This document shows, in pieces, positions 10,029 through 21,742 of a DNA stretch of 64,000 bases. The notes beneath the pieces are model-generated. The model ran no database searches, was not told where the DNA came from, and worked only from the letters and a program-made list of their open reading frames with translations. The position numbers were made by a program, and so were the translations under genes. Location: positions 59,074-123,073 of the forward strand of contig CAJQUW010016928.1 of NCBI GenBank assembly GCA_907163375.1, given 5' to 3'. The stretch comes from Prostheceraeus crozeri. Taxonomy: Eukaryota; Platyhelminthes; Polycladida; Euryleptidae. How positions within the stretch are numbered: the stretch's first letter is position 1; each line of letters starts with the position of its first letter.

Positions 10029-10149
10029 TTTTAAAATATAATATTTGAATTTTGTGGTAACATTGGAATACAGCAAAAACATTTTACTGAACAAATTATT
10101 TTTTTATTGCTTTGTTGTCTGATATCTTTTCGTTTAAAGTTTTCTCGTT

Positions 10150-10857
10150 TTAAGTTTTGTTTAATAAAGTTTTGTTTAATAAAGTTTTGCTTAAATTTTC
10201 GCTTAAAGTTTTTAGCTCTTCTAAAAAACTTTTGTCATTTTCTTCATTAGAAATTTTACCATCACTAGAAATTTTGCCATCCTGTCTATTCTTATCATCA
10301 ACTTTTTTGGACTGTAATTGAAAGGTTTGATTTACTTCATTAGCTATTTGATCAAATTTTTCAATCTCATCTAACGTAATAACATTATCATCACATACTC
10401 TTTGAAAGTAGTAATGTAGTTTATCATAGACTTCTTTAATATGTAAATGCTTAGTTTTTAATGATTTTCGTTTCTTAGTTATTAAAGATTTATCTAACAT
10501 TGTAACAAGTGAAGTTGCAAAAACACCCGTACCTGTTAAAGCTGTAGCAACTACTGGAATTACTAAAACACCTGAAGATATAACAATTGTTAAAGCACCT
10601 AAACTTATTGTTAAGAATATGCCAATTCCTTGTGTTACATTCTTAACTCTAGTCCATCTCTTTCTTAATTTTTTATAATGCTCTAATCTTAATAATAATT
10701 GAGATTCCTTATCTTTCATATACCTAACTCTATCTTTGTGTTTTTCTTTATTCATTTTTTCAATGTTAATCTTTTCAATGTCCATTAAAGTAGAACTACG
10801 TTCATATGATAACGAAGGATATATTCTTGCGGTTTCTTCCATTTTTGTTTCTTCCAT
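10150..10857 (-). CDS. Two-helix membrane protein lying partly in the terminal repeat
   Basis: About 235 residues from MEETKMEET; an earlier in-frame ATG at 10881 adds eight residues but lacks the A-rich context. A charged coiled-coil N-terminus is followed by two adjacent hydrophobic segments at about residues 77-99 and 100-120 (original numbering shifted by 8), separated by only a few residues. A basic KKRKS stretch, a second helical region and a C-terminus with a repeated LLNKT complete it. It may be a membrane-remodelling or egress factor; I do not recognise the family. Its 5' half is inside the terminal inverted repeat, so a decayed partial copy lies at the opposite end (seen in copy B, 51085-51348). 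Confidence 0.6.
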   Translation of the reverse strand: MEETKMEETARIYPSLSYERSSTLMDIEKINIEKMNKEKHKDRVRYMKDKESQLLLRLEHYKKLRKRWTRVKNVTQGIGIFLTISLGALTIVISSGVLVIPVVATALTGTGVFATSLVTMLDKSLITKKRKSLKTKHLHIKEVYDKLHYYFQRVCDDNVITLDEIEKFDQIANEVNQTFQLQSKKVDDKNRQDGKISSDGKISNEENDKSFLEELKTLSENLSKTLLNKTLLNKT

Positions 10858-11222
10858 TTTTAAAGAAATATTATTAGTCACATGTTATATTTTAAAAACC
10901 TAAAAGATGGATAAAATTCATGAATTTGAAATTCTTAACTTTTATGATTTTCGGTGTCCTGCAACGGTCATGATTTTAAGGGTTAAAATTGTAATTCTCA
11001 AATTTTGAGATTTTGAAAAATTTGAAAATTGGGTATTTTTAAAAACGCTTAAATTTTCGCCCTTCGGTCTTCGGCCACGTGAAATTTGAAGTCTACCTAA
11101 ATTTTTGAAATTTTTGAAATTTTGATTTTTTTGAAAAACCCGCAAAAGTGTGACATCCGGCGCAAGCGAAGCGAAGCAAAGCGAAGCGAAGCGTCGCGCC
11201 GGATGTCACACTATATACTACT
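10538..11222. repeat. Polinton terminal inverted repeat (right end of copy A)
   Basis: About 685 bases match, in reverse complement, the left end of copy B (50617-51348) with small insertions, deletions and substitutions. The repeat holds the outer palindrome, a roughly 250-base AT-rich stretch of poly-A/poly-T tracts and the first half of the membrane protein gene. The length is normal for Polintons, whose terminal repeats run to several hundred bases. Confidence 0.85.
11147..11212. repeat. Palindrome at the Polinton tip built on GAAGC repeats
   Basis: The 17-base arm AGTGTGACATCCGGCGC (11147-11163) recurs as its exact reverse complement at 11196-11212. Between them are 32 bases made of a GAAGC/GCAAA pentamer repeated about six times. 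Ten further bases reach the element end. The same structure sits at the tip of copy B (50627-50692). It could fold into a hairpin on single-stranded DNA and could serve as an origin, terminal-protein or integrase site. Confidence 0.85.
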
Positions 11223-11689
11223 TGAAACTCACCATACCGATGCAGAATTTCACGCTGAATACGAATCCGACCTCCGTTTTCTCATCCGACCACTCCTTCC
11301 ACTCGAAACAACCCATTTTACAACCCAACATTCAGCAGATTGCACGAAAAACATCACACAATATAGCCTCAAGACTAATCCTGGCGGTCGCCCAAGTCCA
11401 CCACGACACTCTATCGTTCCAGAGGGGGGGGGACGTCAGCGAACAGTTTGTGAACCCCCCTGGTCGGCACACCACGACAGACTACAACCTCTGTCGTTCC
11501 AGAGGGGGGGGGGACTCAGACCCGAAGCACCACGGCGGCCGACCACGACACTCTGCCGTTCCAGAGGGGGGGGCGCGCTGGTCGAGTGTTCGCCGTTTTC
11601 TTACTACTCACATCATTTTGCTATTTCAAAAGATGAAAAACTCCTTTCTCGGGTAAATCCCAAAAGACGACGATGATCGGATGGTATTC
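11223..11689. other. GC-rich flank with three G-run hairpin units
   Basis: This is host DNA just outside the Polinton end. The motif CTCTrnCGTTCCAGAG followed by 8-10 G residues occurs at 11409-11432, 11489-11513 and 11551-11573, each preceded by CCACGACA. The first half can pair (CTCTG/CAGAG). Two long overlapping plus-strand open frames run through here, but their Arg/Gly/Pro-rich products are composition-driven and I do not believe them. Confidence 0.6.
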
Positions 11690-12760
11690 CATCCATATTG
11701 GCGAGGTTTTCTCAAGCACTGACAGAATGAGATTTATCTTCCAGCAATCTGGACATAAGAAGATATTATACCTCTTCCTAAAACTGAGAAGCCAACTTTT
11801 TGGGACCCTCGTCCAATCTCCTTGTAACTGATACCGGCTAGAATAATAGAAAAGCGAAATTATGAAATGACACTCACTAAAATTTGATCTAAGGAACTAT
11901 AGTACTCAATTTGCCTATAAGGAACAAAGTTCCACAATTTGCGCACCTATCCACCAAACGAATTATACTGGAAATACCTTATCGTCGGATCGTATTAATT
12001 TTGTGCATATTATTTGATCGCTTTTGATATTGGAAAGAGGCTCGATCACTTATCATGTAACAAGCTAATTAAGAATAGAGAATGCTAGAAAACAATTTTT
12101 ATCCATAATTGATAGCTTTTATTAATAGCTATCTTGTTGATAGATCGCAAAGAATACCCTGGAAATCTTATTTCAGTAATTACCGTGAAAAATATAACTA
12201 GTAGAGTGTTAAAGAGATCATCGGTTACAACAATTCTTTTCGCTTACTTCTTATCTGATAAGGTTGACAGCGACACATGCTTGTTCGAAAATGTGAATGA
12301 CATTTTCTTTGTGGCGCTGTTCGTCAGGATAAATCTCATTCCTCTGGTTACTTTATACAGTCATATTTTTGAGTATCAAAGAGTGTAAGTGCAGACAGAT
12401 GTCAATAGTCCTAAAAACTGGACGTCATGAATTTACTTGGGAATTGAGAAGCATCCCGAGTGTTCAGACTCTGAAAATTCTCGAAGATGTGCTTCATAGA
12501 CGATTTAATTGGAAGTCACACTTCTAGATCGTGTCTAACAAATACTCGTTTCGCATAAATGTTCTCCGGCAAATAAAGTCATTTTTAAACATACAATAGT
12601 AATTTTTCATCTATCAAGGGTACATGCGAGAAATGATGGAAAATTGCTCCTCCTTTTTTCTAGCTTTCGAAGTAATCAATTAAATTTGTTAGATAGGGTA
12701 CATTCACGCCTCATAGAACAGTCTGCGGTTCCTCATGTGACTGACCGTCAATGATTCCGC
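11690..12760 (+). mobile_element. Decayed LINE reverse transcriptase fragment
   Basis: Scattered plus-strand frames recall a LINE reverse transcriptase. They include an IPLPKTEKPTFWDPRPISL-like segment near 11770-11820 (reverse transcriptase entry motif), a YKEQSST segment near 11910 (QFAF-type), and a stretch near 12470-12530 like the LGV-x-L-x-WKSHF motif. Many stops and frame changes are present. A related LINE with similar late motifs lies at 48180-49556. Family is probably CR1/Jockey-like; the 5' end is not found. Confidence 0.6.
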
Positions 12761-13220
12761 TGGATTTTAGGAGAACTACGTGCGAACTAAATTTGTTCAA
12801 GCAAGTTTTTGCGAATGTAAATCATCCTCACTACCACATTCTTCTCCCACTACTCCGGCTACCTGTGGTATCGAGCTCCTTCAGCAATATACTTTTGTCA
12901 TCTCTGTGTCAAAATTGACAAATAATGTCTTTAATGGTCTTGCTTGCATCTTTTTAGATGGTATGTCTGTGCCTTTTGCTTTGTTACTTGAAACATAATT
13001 GTGTCTGAACTTGATTGTTTGTTGCTACTCTCGTCTTCCCTCACGATTCCTCTTACTGGTGTGCATAAAAAATTAACGAACTTGTTATTACTATATCATT
13101 ATTATTGCGACAATTTGGATTCATTGAGCTAGATTAAAATGTGTATGTCCGTTGCATGCAATTCGACTCACTACGTTTGAAAGACAACAACCCCATCGTC
13201 TGCATACCCATCGTATAGTG
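12761..13220. other. No gene recognised
   Basis: AT-rich sequence with short frames only. I see no repeat family, exon or RNA gene here. Confidence 0.5.
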
Positions 13221-14228
13221 TAGTGATGGGCAATCAAATTAGGATAGCGGGCCACAAGGATTGTCCTGCAAGAATGCTCGTAGGCTACCAATTTTAAAAA
13301 GCAGTAGTACAGGTTTAATATTCTTTTATTTCGTACTTTGAAGTGCACATTTTCGGCTATATCGTGCGTGTGCACACATGCATATAGTGGTCGTATTACA
13401 TAACAAACTTTTACATGTAAATGTATACAGCAGTATTGTACGCAACTAATTTGTTTAATATTGAGGAATAATGATTTACTTTCTACAATTCATGTAATTA
13501 TTGAAGAGCGAATAGGCCAATAACAAATCATGGAAGCTCTTCTTTAGTGTAATTAATTAAACCGTAATTTGAAATTTTTGGTGATTTGACCGACATTACC
13601 TTATTTCATCGAATAACATCAGTCTGTAAGTGCAGTGCAACTATTCGCGTGAAAGCTGCACACGATAAAATTGATTTTGATACAATTATTGATCATGCTA
13701 CATGTACATCCACAAATGCCGATTGAGAGTACGAAATATATATGCTTGTGTAGTAGTATGCAAATGAAATTCAGAAAGAACATTTGAAAAAATGTTGGCC
13801 TGTCAAAATCTTGCAGTTGGATTGGTGTGATTAATATAGTCTCTTTCCATGTTCATTAAGGTGTAGATTATTACGTAGAGAAAATGCTCATTAGGGCATC
13901 GAATACTATGTGACTGAGCATAAACCCGCGCAGGTAATGACCATTTTGCGCTTATGCGGGAAGATGTTTATTAAGAAAGGAGCATGGTTGAATAATTCGA
14001 ATGTGATTTTTTATTTTTTGTGCCATCATGTTGCTCATTTAGTTGTTGATTGATGGTTTTGCAAATTTTAAAGAGGATTCTCAACCTTTGATGTACTTCT
14101 CAAAGGTCGAAGTCGGTGTGAGTCATTTTCACAACATCGACTCAAATAATGTCCGCGGGCCATTTTAGATAAGAGAAGCGGCGGCAGGCCACCACGTGGC
14201 CCGCGGGCCACGCGTTGCCCACCACGCG
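13221..14228. mobile_element. Non-autonomous hAT element
   Basis: The left end reads GTGATGGGCAA...GCGGGCCAC and the right end GTGGCCCGCGGGCCAC...TTGCCCACCAC. These are inverted copies of the GTGrTGGGCAA type of hAT terminal repeat with subterminal GGGCC motifs. The 1.0 kb interior has no transposase-like frame. The flanking octamers share only four of eight bases, so the target duplication is decayed and the element is old. Confidence 0.6.
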
Positions 14229-15805
14229 TTGTAGTGGGTGTTGCAGCAAAGCTGCTTAGAATTACGTAAGTGTCTGAAAACTGTGACCAAGTGCGTTAAA
14301 GGATGAGATGACATTAAAAAAGCTACAAGTAAATAAATCCGGAGTAAAACTTTATTACATGTAGAATAAGAGTTCGAAGCAATTTCTTGACATTAAACGG
14401 TTAGATAATCATGGACTATTTGAGGAAAATTCTTTCAAATTAGCTAATGTATCGCATTTTGACATTCTCTGAAATTTAAGCAGTAAATGTTCAGTTTCAC
14501 TGGGTTCACTGCGTTCATCCCTAAAATAAATAATTTTTGAAGTCGTCAAATCTGAACTTGCTTATCGCTTCTCACTTGTTCAATGATCTAATATTGGAAG
14601 ACAAATTGATTAAAGAAATGAAGCGAGAATAATCAGCTTTGCTTAAAATAAGCGGCTCGAGTAATTAAAAGGGAAGATTCAGATTTAGAAAGGATTCGAA
14701 ACGAAGTTGTTTTTCTTTACTTTAGTAAATGCCAAAAATAGTAAATTTAAGTAGAATGTTAGTTTTGACTGAGACGTAACTGTACTGAACTGTAATATAT
14801 TACCTGCATGCACATATGACGTCATTAATCTCCATTTTCCTAACTTAGAGATATCGAAACCCCTAAAAGGAGGTATAGTTGGAAAAAGGATAAGGGATTC
14901 AGATTACCACCGGAGCTCGAAGTGTGATGGCTCACTTTCAGTCAAGCGCAGCTTTTAGTTCTTATTGGTTGCCTGTGAGTTTATATATATGTGTGTACAT
15001 CTACACTCATTCGGTGTCGGAAAGTGCTAATACAGAGCCTTGCAACACTCGCAAATTAATTTGCATTTAATTACACACAATCCCTGCAATCAGCTGCTAC
15101 GATTACATTCCGTTATTATGTTACTGCTCTTATATGCCATGATTCTTGACAATGAGCAACATTATTTAGCGGTTATTTCTTGCACTAGAATTGAAGAATT
15201 CAAAATACTCGAAATTGGACGAATTATTTTGCGATAGAGTTCAATATAGTCATTATACAAATAGAAAGAAATGATTTATGTTCTTATATTACTTGCAACG
15301 CTGAGCTGCTATGTTAAAGACTATATCAATTACTCAACATTGGTGCTTTTCATGTTTTTGATGGAGATTAATGACGTCAATTATATTATTTCCTATTATA
15401 TTGAAGAAATTTTAAGTTTAGCTGTTTAGCACTAAAATTTGTCTTCACATCTATTAATTAATCTGTGGAAAGTGTCGAATGTGAAGTATTGTTATACAGA
15501 TTGTATTCTTGCTACTGTTTTACATGTACATCAGTGCAACAGATCTCACCAGTAAGCACGAATGAATTACAAAAGCGAAGAATATGTAGTAATGGGAAAG
15601 AACAGTGATCAGACAGAACAAAGGACAATAGAAACTGCAGCCATATCCGAATATTTTTAGGTATGGTATTCTAATTTTCGCCTTTGCTTAGGCTAATCGG
15701 TCTAGAATAGAGACCTGCTGTTTGCTGATGGTCAATTAGGCACCGGTCAAAGCAATAGTCTAAGTAAAGTGGATGGAATAAGCAGCATATTTAGCATATT
15801 ACTAT
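14229..15805. other. No gene recognised
   Basis: AT-rich DNA with several CATGTA/TACATG motifs typical of this genome. It has no convincing exon, terminal repeats or RNA gene. A TATATATATG tract near 14984 lies downstream of an ATTGG box but no gene follows. Confidence 0.5.
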
Positions 15806-15809
15806 CGAA

Positions 15810-18330
15810 TTATTTAGGTTTTGTTCTCTGAACTCTGCTCCAAATGTCTAAGCGTAAACAGAAGAAAAAGATTTCAATGGTGACTTCTCTTACTCCTCGC
15901 TTATTGTCTCTTCTTCTCAGTGTCCGACCCTCAGGTTGTGTCGATTCTCGTTGGGATGGACCGGTCTGCTCAGTCTTCTGACAATTGGGGTCCAGATGCA
16001 GGAGCTCACTATCGCTCCTTACGTTGCACCACCATCTCTTTCTCTGGCCACCTCTGATGTTCAGTTCTGCCACTTCGTAACTTAGCACTCTATTTGGCTA
16101 CTTCCTGTCCGGCATCCGTTGCAACTTGCAAGTGACCAAACCAACGCAAGCAATAGTGGCGCAGTACTGATTCTAGGTCATGCAGACGGAGCATGCTTTC
16201 CAGTTCAACCATGAATCGGCGCTCACAAAGCTTGACAGACCACAACCATCGCATCATGGCGTTCTCATTCTCGCCAGGCGAGTAAGGCCATTGACTTTTA
16301 TATGTCTCTGACACATGTAGCAATACACTCCTGATACAATCATTGAATATCTGACCACTGCACTTCAGCAAGCTAATCTTGATGGCAACTAAGGACAGAC
16401 AATAAGTCGTGGAAGTTATACCTGCTATACTTTCACAACAACCTCCGGAATTACCTGGTCTATCAGCCATGCAATAGAAGTCATCGACCATTTCCATGGA
16501 GTCTTCGCCTATTTTAATCTCACCTATCTTTGCTTGAGACACGAGAAAGGGGGAATCATCAGGTAGAATGACCAAATTCGGGCACCTCTTGTGAACCCAT
16601 AACCCACAACCTGAGCACTCTTATTGCGTTCCGTTCAACTCCCTTCCGACACACAGCACATGGGAAATCCCCCTCTTTCTTTCAGGCCTTGGGTACTTCG
16701 ACTAATGAGCAGTTTGGTCTTTCTGACGTTGATTCTCATGCCTTGGCCTCCAGATGTATTTACCAGCATGTGTAACAAGCTTTTAGATCTTCAACGGAGT
16801 CGGATAATATGACTAGGGCACCTGCGTAGAGTATCTCTTTTGGGCATCATCGTCGAAAGTCGTGTGAAACGATGATGAATAGGAGTAGAGTGGGCTCAAA
16901 ACTGAGCCCTGATGCAGACCAACGGCGACTGCGACCTCCTATCTCCTTGCTTTGTCACAGCACACTACAGACTTTGATGCTCGCACATTGCTTGGATGAA
17001 ATTCTGCCTTTGGTTGTAATTCGGTTGAAGAGCTTGGTGATCAACCCCGCCGTACTAGAACCTGCAGCACGAATCACCACTTCACTTCCACAACCACTTC
17101 AGCTTGACTTCATGGAATCCAATGCCACTTTTGCCAAGCACTCAGTGATGCTGACACCAGAATCCTGCGCTGGAGCTTGGAGTGATCAGGACGACTGTGG
17201 CGTGCCCTTCATGCTTCTACGCGTTCAGCTGCCGAACGGGTGACGATTACCTCTTCATTTCTTATACAGCTCGTATTTATGACGTCTTGGTTTCTCTCCT
17301 TAACTTCTTGGCAAGTTTGAACACGAAGTTTTTGCACTCTTTACTCTTCAGATTTTCTATCTTTTCCGACTCTGTTTTTTTCGCATAGTACACCGCTGAT
17401 TTCGCGCATCGCTTACCTGCTAGCCATTTTCTTTGTTTACACCTCAATGACATTCCTTCCATAATTTTCACTTTTCGCTGATTGCCTGTGCTGCAGCGTC
17501 GTCCCACCACCAAGTTTCTCTAGACGTACTTCCACCACCTTTCGAAGCACTTAGAAGTGTTTTCTTGATAACAGACCAAAGACTTTCGATCTCATCAGAC
17601 GAGCGATTCGGTTGAGCGAGAACAGTTTCCGTGACTATTTCCTGAAACACTTACATGCTTGTCGGATCTCTTATCTCCAACAGTTTGCTACTCGCAGGAT
17701 AACTGAGAGGTCTTAAGAATGCCGTCGATACAATGAGGCCACATATAAGTAGCTTTTGCTGAGAGACGCAGTCTTTGCCACCAATGACTCCTGAATTTTT
17801 CACTGGTCGTAAATCACTGCGACGCGTTAAAGCAGAAAACTCTTTGGGAATGAGAGTCACCAGACTTGTATGTAATATGTAATGAGTCTGCTGCCGCGTT
17901 TTTCAAAGAACGTGTTCACAATTGCCAGGTTGAAGGATACATACATGTCCAACAGTCAGTCTGAGACATTTCTAGAGCCGAAACCGTTATCTCTATGAAT
18001 GCCTGTGAAACCATCAGAACTCCTACCTACGTAGCATTGAAATTACTCGCGACTACGGGAATTTTATCCGATGGCACCAACGATAGCTCGTTCTATAGAC
18101 CACTATAAAATTTGTCCTTTTCTTCGGTGGAACAGCTAGATAGACTGAGGCTCGTAGATGGACTTAATATACAGTGCGGCTTTCCGCATAAGGACACGAA
18201 TGGTCGATTGTTGAGCCTGCTCGCACATAGCGCGTGATCAACAAATGCCTTCTGAACGACAACACCACTTAGAACACTGTCATCCCCACTGTAGGAAAAA
18301 CATGTATTTGCAGCTCTTGCCCGCAATCAT
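15810..18330 (-). mobile_element. RTE/BovB-type LINE, decayed
   Basis: Reading on the minus strand from 18330 down, several parts are recognisable. An AP-endonuclease region includes segments like STEEKDKFYSGL (about 18100) and DCVSQQKLLICGL (about 17760). A linker has ETWWWDDAAAQAISEKR (about 17480). Reverse transcriptase pieces with a LHQGSVLSP-like motif follow near 16920-16950. The C-terminal module comes next (RSVLLHVSETYKSQW, then SVLRHYCLRWFGHLQ at about 16100-16330), then an RKRWW...LLHLDPN end (about 16000). The order matches RTE-type LINEs. The reading frame changes repeatedly, so it is inactive. Confidence 0.82.
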
Positions 18331-19109
18331 GCGTGCTGGACCTCCACGCCATCTTGATTCTTGAATGCAGCAGATATCAACTTTCCTCCATCATTTGAGC
18401 CAACTCATTTGCTCTCTGTTGCATAGTGCCAACATTCAACAAACAGACTGTTACTGGAGTAGTAGGAAGACAGCGAAACTGCAGCAAACCATGAAGCTAA
18501 AATTGAAAGGTTATCTTGAGGTTTGTGCTATCTTTTCAGGGTATTTGTAGGAGGATCTCACGAGTCTCCTAGCTTACGGCATGGCAATGTGTATTTTTCG
18601 AGTCATAGATTTTCCCATTAATTTCAGAGTAGTTCTAATTTTATGTCATTTGTCAATTGATGAAATGCATGCAAGAACAAGATTACCATAAAACTAGGGT
18701 TTGAATAATTTTTAAAATGTCTTACAATAAAAATAGGATGTTTTTGTGTCTTTGTTGCTTTGTTTTTTGTTATCTTTATTTTCATTATATTTAGAAAATT
18801 GCAACTTGCGCTAATTGTGTTTTGTGTTAATGCATAGTTTGTATACATCATCAGGCAATTAAAATCGCTGAATGAATGTACAATTAATACCAAGGTTCAT
18901 CAATAATGACCAATCAGTATTGAGGCTTTTCGGTTAATATGTGCTTTATAGCATCCGTCTTGCGATCAAATCCGCCAGCAAGAGATACTTATGAAGGCTG
19001 AAAGCATGCTCAAAGCCGGCACTTATCAATTTGCACAAGTAAATCTCATATCGCATGTCAATATCTGATAACATTCAATATCTGACATGTTTATGATCGT
19101 AATCGTAGT
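18331..19109. other. No gene recognised
   Basis: The first 200 bases may still be LINE 5' sequence. The rest is AT-rich and featureless to me. Confidence 0.4.
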
Positions 19110-19456
19110 CGTTGGATTTGCAATTTTTCCATAAAGGCTTGCATTATAATGCTGTTCATGAAATATCCTTGATAATCAGCTTATTTTCCGTTTAATTAAG
19201 ATGGCTATTAGCAAATGCTCATTCCGTTTGATATCTTTCAATCTTCACTCGACTTATACAGAGGTTCCAAGTTGCTAGCATATATACACAGGAATAAATT
19301 GTAAAAATTTAGCTTTCTAAAAATTGATCAAATATTTTTTTCAGGAACGCACTCTCCGCACAAAACTGAATTCTTTGATATAAAAATTTTCACTGTGTGC
19401 TGACATTTTTCGAGTCGACACTCTACCTATTATAAAGGTAAGCCTACTTACTCTAT
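19110..19456. mobile_element. Truncated palindromic MITE (same family as 21741-22989 and 33615-34024)
   Basis: The right end GAGTCGACACTCTACC...TTACTCTATG and the interior (TTGATAATCAGCTTA, then TTAATTAAGATG, AAATTTAGCTTT and TTCACTGT) match the other two loci in the same order. The left terminal repeat is missing. Confidence 0.65.
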
Positions 19457-19767
19457 GCAACTTGCTATTCTGTGAATTTAGGTCGAATCATTTTGAAAAG
19501 TGTCATGTCAGTCTTCATTTTTGGAATTAAATAGTGCTGTCCTAAAACATGACATTTTCCTCTTGATCACTTTTTACGCTACTCATCTTTAGATTGGTCC
19601 TCATCAATTTGATTCAACAAAGAAATAGAAGGACATCGGCTTGACGTGTCAATTCGCATCATGAAATTATAATACTCTATTGACTATCGAAATAAAAAGC
19701 AAATATAGAAGCAGATTTTACCATTTTTTACCGTTTTTACCTTGTTTTTGACCTTGTACGTAACCGT

Positions 19768-20238
19768 CAGGGATTGCCATCCCGAAATACCGTGGGTTTT
19801 GAAAATCCCTGGATTTCACTCATGAAATACCGAGATCAATTTAGCTGTTATTTTTGCAGTTGTTTATGCAGCCGTAGTGTCTTAGCAGTAATTTAATAGT
19901 TATTGACTGCTTGGCTCGTGAAAACTGGATATATATTTACTCCCAACATGCATCCTAGACCCCTACATCTAGGGGCAGGGACTAAGAAAGTTCGGAGCAT
20001 GCTCACAATACTCAAATCACCCATTCCATTTCGTCACTGAGAGTTAGAGTATGTGAAGCAGAAAATTATTTATGAAGAGGACCGTTCTATAGCAAATTTT
20101 TCATCTACTGTTAATCTGCATATAAATATTTCGCAGATCGGTTTGTTTCGAAATCCCAGGATCCCGAAATCTTTGAATTATATATTCATAACCACAAAAT
20201 CCCGGAATTTGGAAAAGTACCTGGAATTGCAATCCCTA
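19768..20238. mobile_element. Small hAT-like non-autonomous element
   Basis: The ends are CAGGGATTGCCATCCCG and, inverted, a matching CCTGGAATTGCAATCCCTA. The flanking octamers GTAACCGT and GAAACCAT agree at six of eight positions, as expected for an aged 8-bp hAT target duplication. Several CCCG/CGGGA-type subterminal motifs (TCCCGAAAT, ATCCCGGAAT) recur near both ends. There is no coding capacity. Confidence 0.55.
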
Positions 20239-20246
20239 GAAACCAT

Positions 20247-21593
20247 CCATGGTTAGATATTGCAACCATAGACATTTCAAACATAAATGCCTTGAATCAA
20301 TCATTCAACTTCAATATAATCTTATTACACTGACAGAGTTGCAATTCACTTGTTGAATCTACGCCTATGTCTAGGTGAACACGTAGCTTCATCCTCGTAG
20401 AGGACTGACTCCCCATCCCGCAATGTGGAGAATAAATACATTGGGAAAACAACGTAGATTGGTTGCGATACATTTCTGGACATATGTTTCTGCGTTCTTC
20501 ATATGATGTCTATTTATTTGGGCAGTTTAAAGTTCAGCACTACATTCGTGCAAAGTCATCAAAATTAAGTGATGATTAATGCACTATCTTTTAATGATTT
20601 CATCCAATTTAGAAAATTAGGCTAACGATAGGAACAGTAATTGCAATTACAAAATTTTGATAATTGTGCGGTCCACACTGATATAAATGATCAGCTGAAA
20701 TACTACAGCTAACCAAATATGAAAATGTACCAACGCAATTTCTGGTTAGGATAGCATGCTATAATATTCTCGTCACTTAGATTGTCCAGCATCATCTCCT
20801 CTTTGTAATCTCCTTTCAATGTCTCCATAATTAATTGATTTCGTCTCAGCGTCCTTAATTCTAAGCCACATTTTTGTCTCTCCAGCCAGTAGAAACACGA
20901 TTCTAAGTGTACGAACAGTGCCATTAAATTTGATATCATGGATTAACAGAAATCTAGATAGCAATAATCTAGAATAAATGTTTTGTTGAGAGGACGTAGA
21001 ACACAACAAGGTACTGTACTTTTCATCAACAGAGAGAAAAGTCACATGCACTCAGGCTTAGAGCGAAAAAGTGACCCTATGCTGTTGATCGATCAACAGA
21101 GAGAATCGATTTTGAGCGGGAAGCATCTATTTTCGACTTGTTTAAAATTTCTCTTCGTACAAGTGTTGCAGCATGAATATATAGACAACTGAGTGTCAAA
21201 AGAAGCGCAGGTAAAAATCAATTTTTTTCTATTAGTTTAAGACCTCAGAAGTCTCTAACTTTATGATTGAAGATAACCGCTGTGTCTATTTCATCACTAA
21301 AAATATATACTACCACTAACCAAATATTATTTATACCCAGCTATTGCAATCAATCAGGAGTGCTATGAAATTTATTTTCGCAAGGCATCAAATGAAGGTT
21401 TACACCATTTCTACAGTGTATTGTTTCTTCCGACTTAAGTGACGCATAGTTACCACTCTGAGCCAGGTTGCCTGTCTAATGGTCAGTCATTTTTTGAACT
21501 TAATTCTGGAAACTCAATGAACATCCCCCTTGGTAACCACCTTGCTTCGAGGTTCGATCACTTGCCGAGGTTTTCAAATCATTTGATATGGCA
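20247..21593. other. No gene recognised
   Basis: AT-rich DNA with short frames on both strands. I found no splice-bounded exon or terminal repeats. Confidence 0.45.
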
Positions 21594-21742
21594 ATGGCAC
21601 GATTATCACGTGAAGAAAGGTTCAGAGCTTTAAGGATGCTCCAAGGAGGGCTTCAGACTTCGGCAACCTTTGGATGAGACTGGCACAGTCGATGATCGCC
21701 AACGTTCAGGTAGGCCTCGTGAGACCGACCACAACCAAGACC
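21594..21742 (+). mobile_element. Tc1/mariner transposase fragment (N-terminal helix-turn-helix)
   Basis: From the ATG at 21594 the frame reads MARLSREERFRALRMLQGG. After a shift, ETGTVDDRQRSGRPRET follows. This is the Tc1 paired-type DNA-binding start with its GRPR signature. A short internal part is lost, and the fragment stops where the MITE cluster begins at 21741. Confidence 0.7.

Larger units (their letters stand above)
1..11222. mobile_element. Polinton/Maverick copy A, right part
   Basis: The element enters from the left window edge and ends in a terminal repeat whose last bases are ...ATACTACT at 11222, giving the AGT...ACT ends usual for Polintons. The bases just outside are TGAAAC, one half of the expected 6-bp target duplication; the other end is outside the window. 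Parts seen in order are the major capsid protein start, a Gly/Ala-rich small protein, a fibre-like protein, a clamp-like gene, DNA polymerase B, a small basic protein, the packaging ATPase, the penton-like protein, two unknown proteins and a membrane protein. It is closely matched by copy B (50617-64000), so it is young. It is nearly whole in view, with about one break. Confidence 0.93.

Noticed and set aside
11122-11676. Two overlapping plus-strand open frames of 184 and 168 codons
   Set aside because: They start in the Polinton tip palindrome and run through G-rich repeats. Both frames are open because of composition, and neither product looks like a protein family.
16872-17243. Plus-strand frame of 123 codons
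   Set aside because: It lies opposite the decayed reverse transcriptase of the minus-strand RTE-type LINE; the minus strand carries the recognisable motifs.
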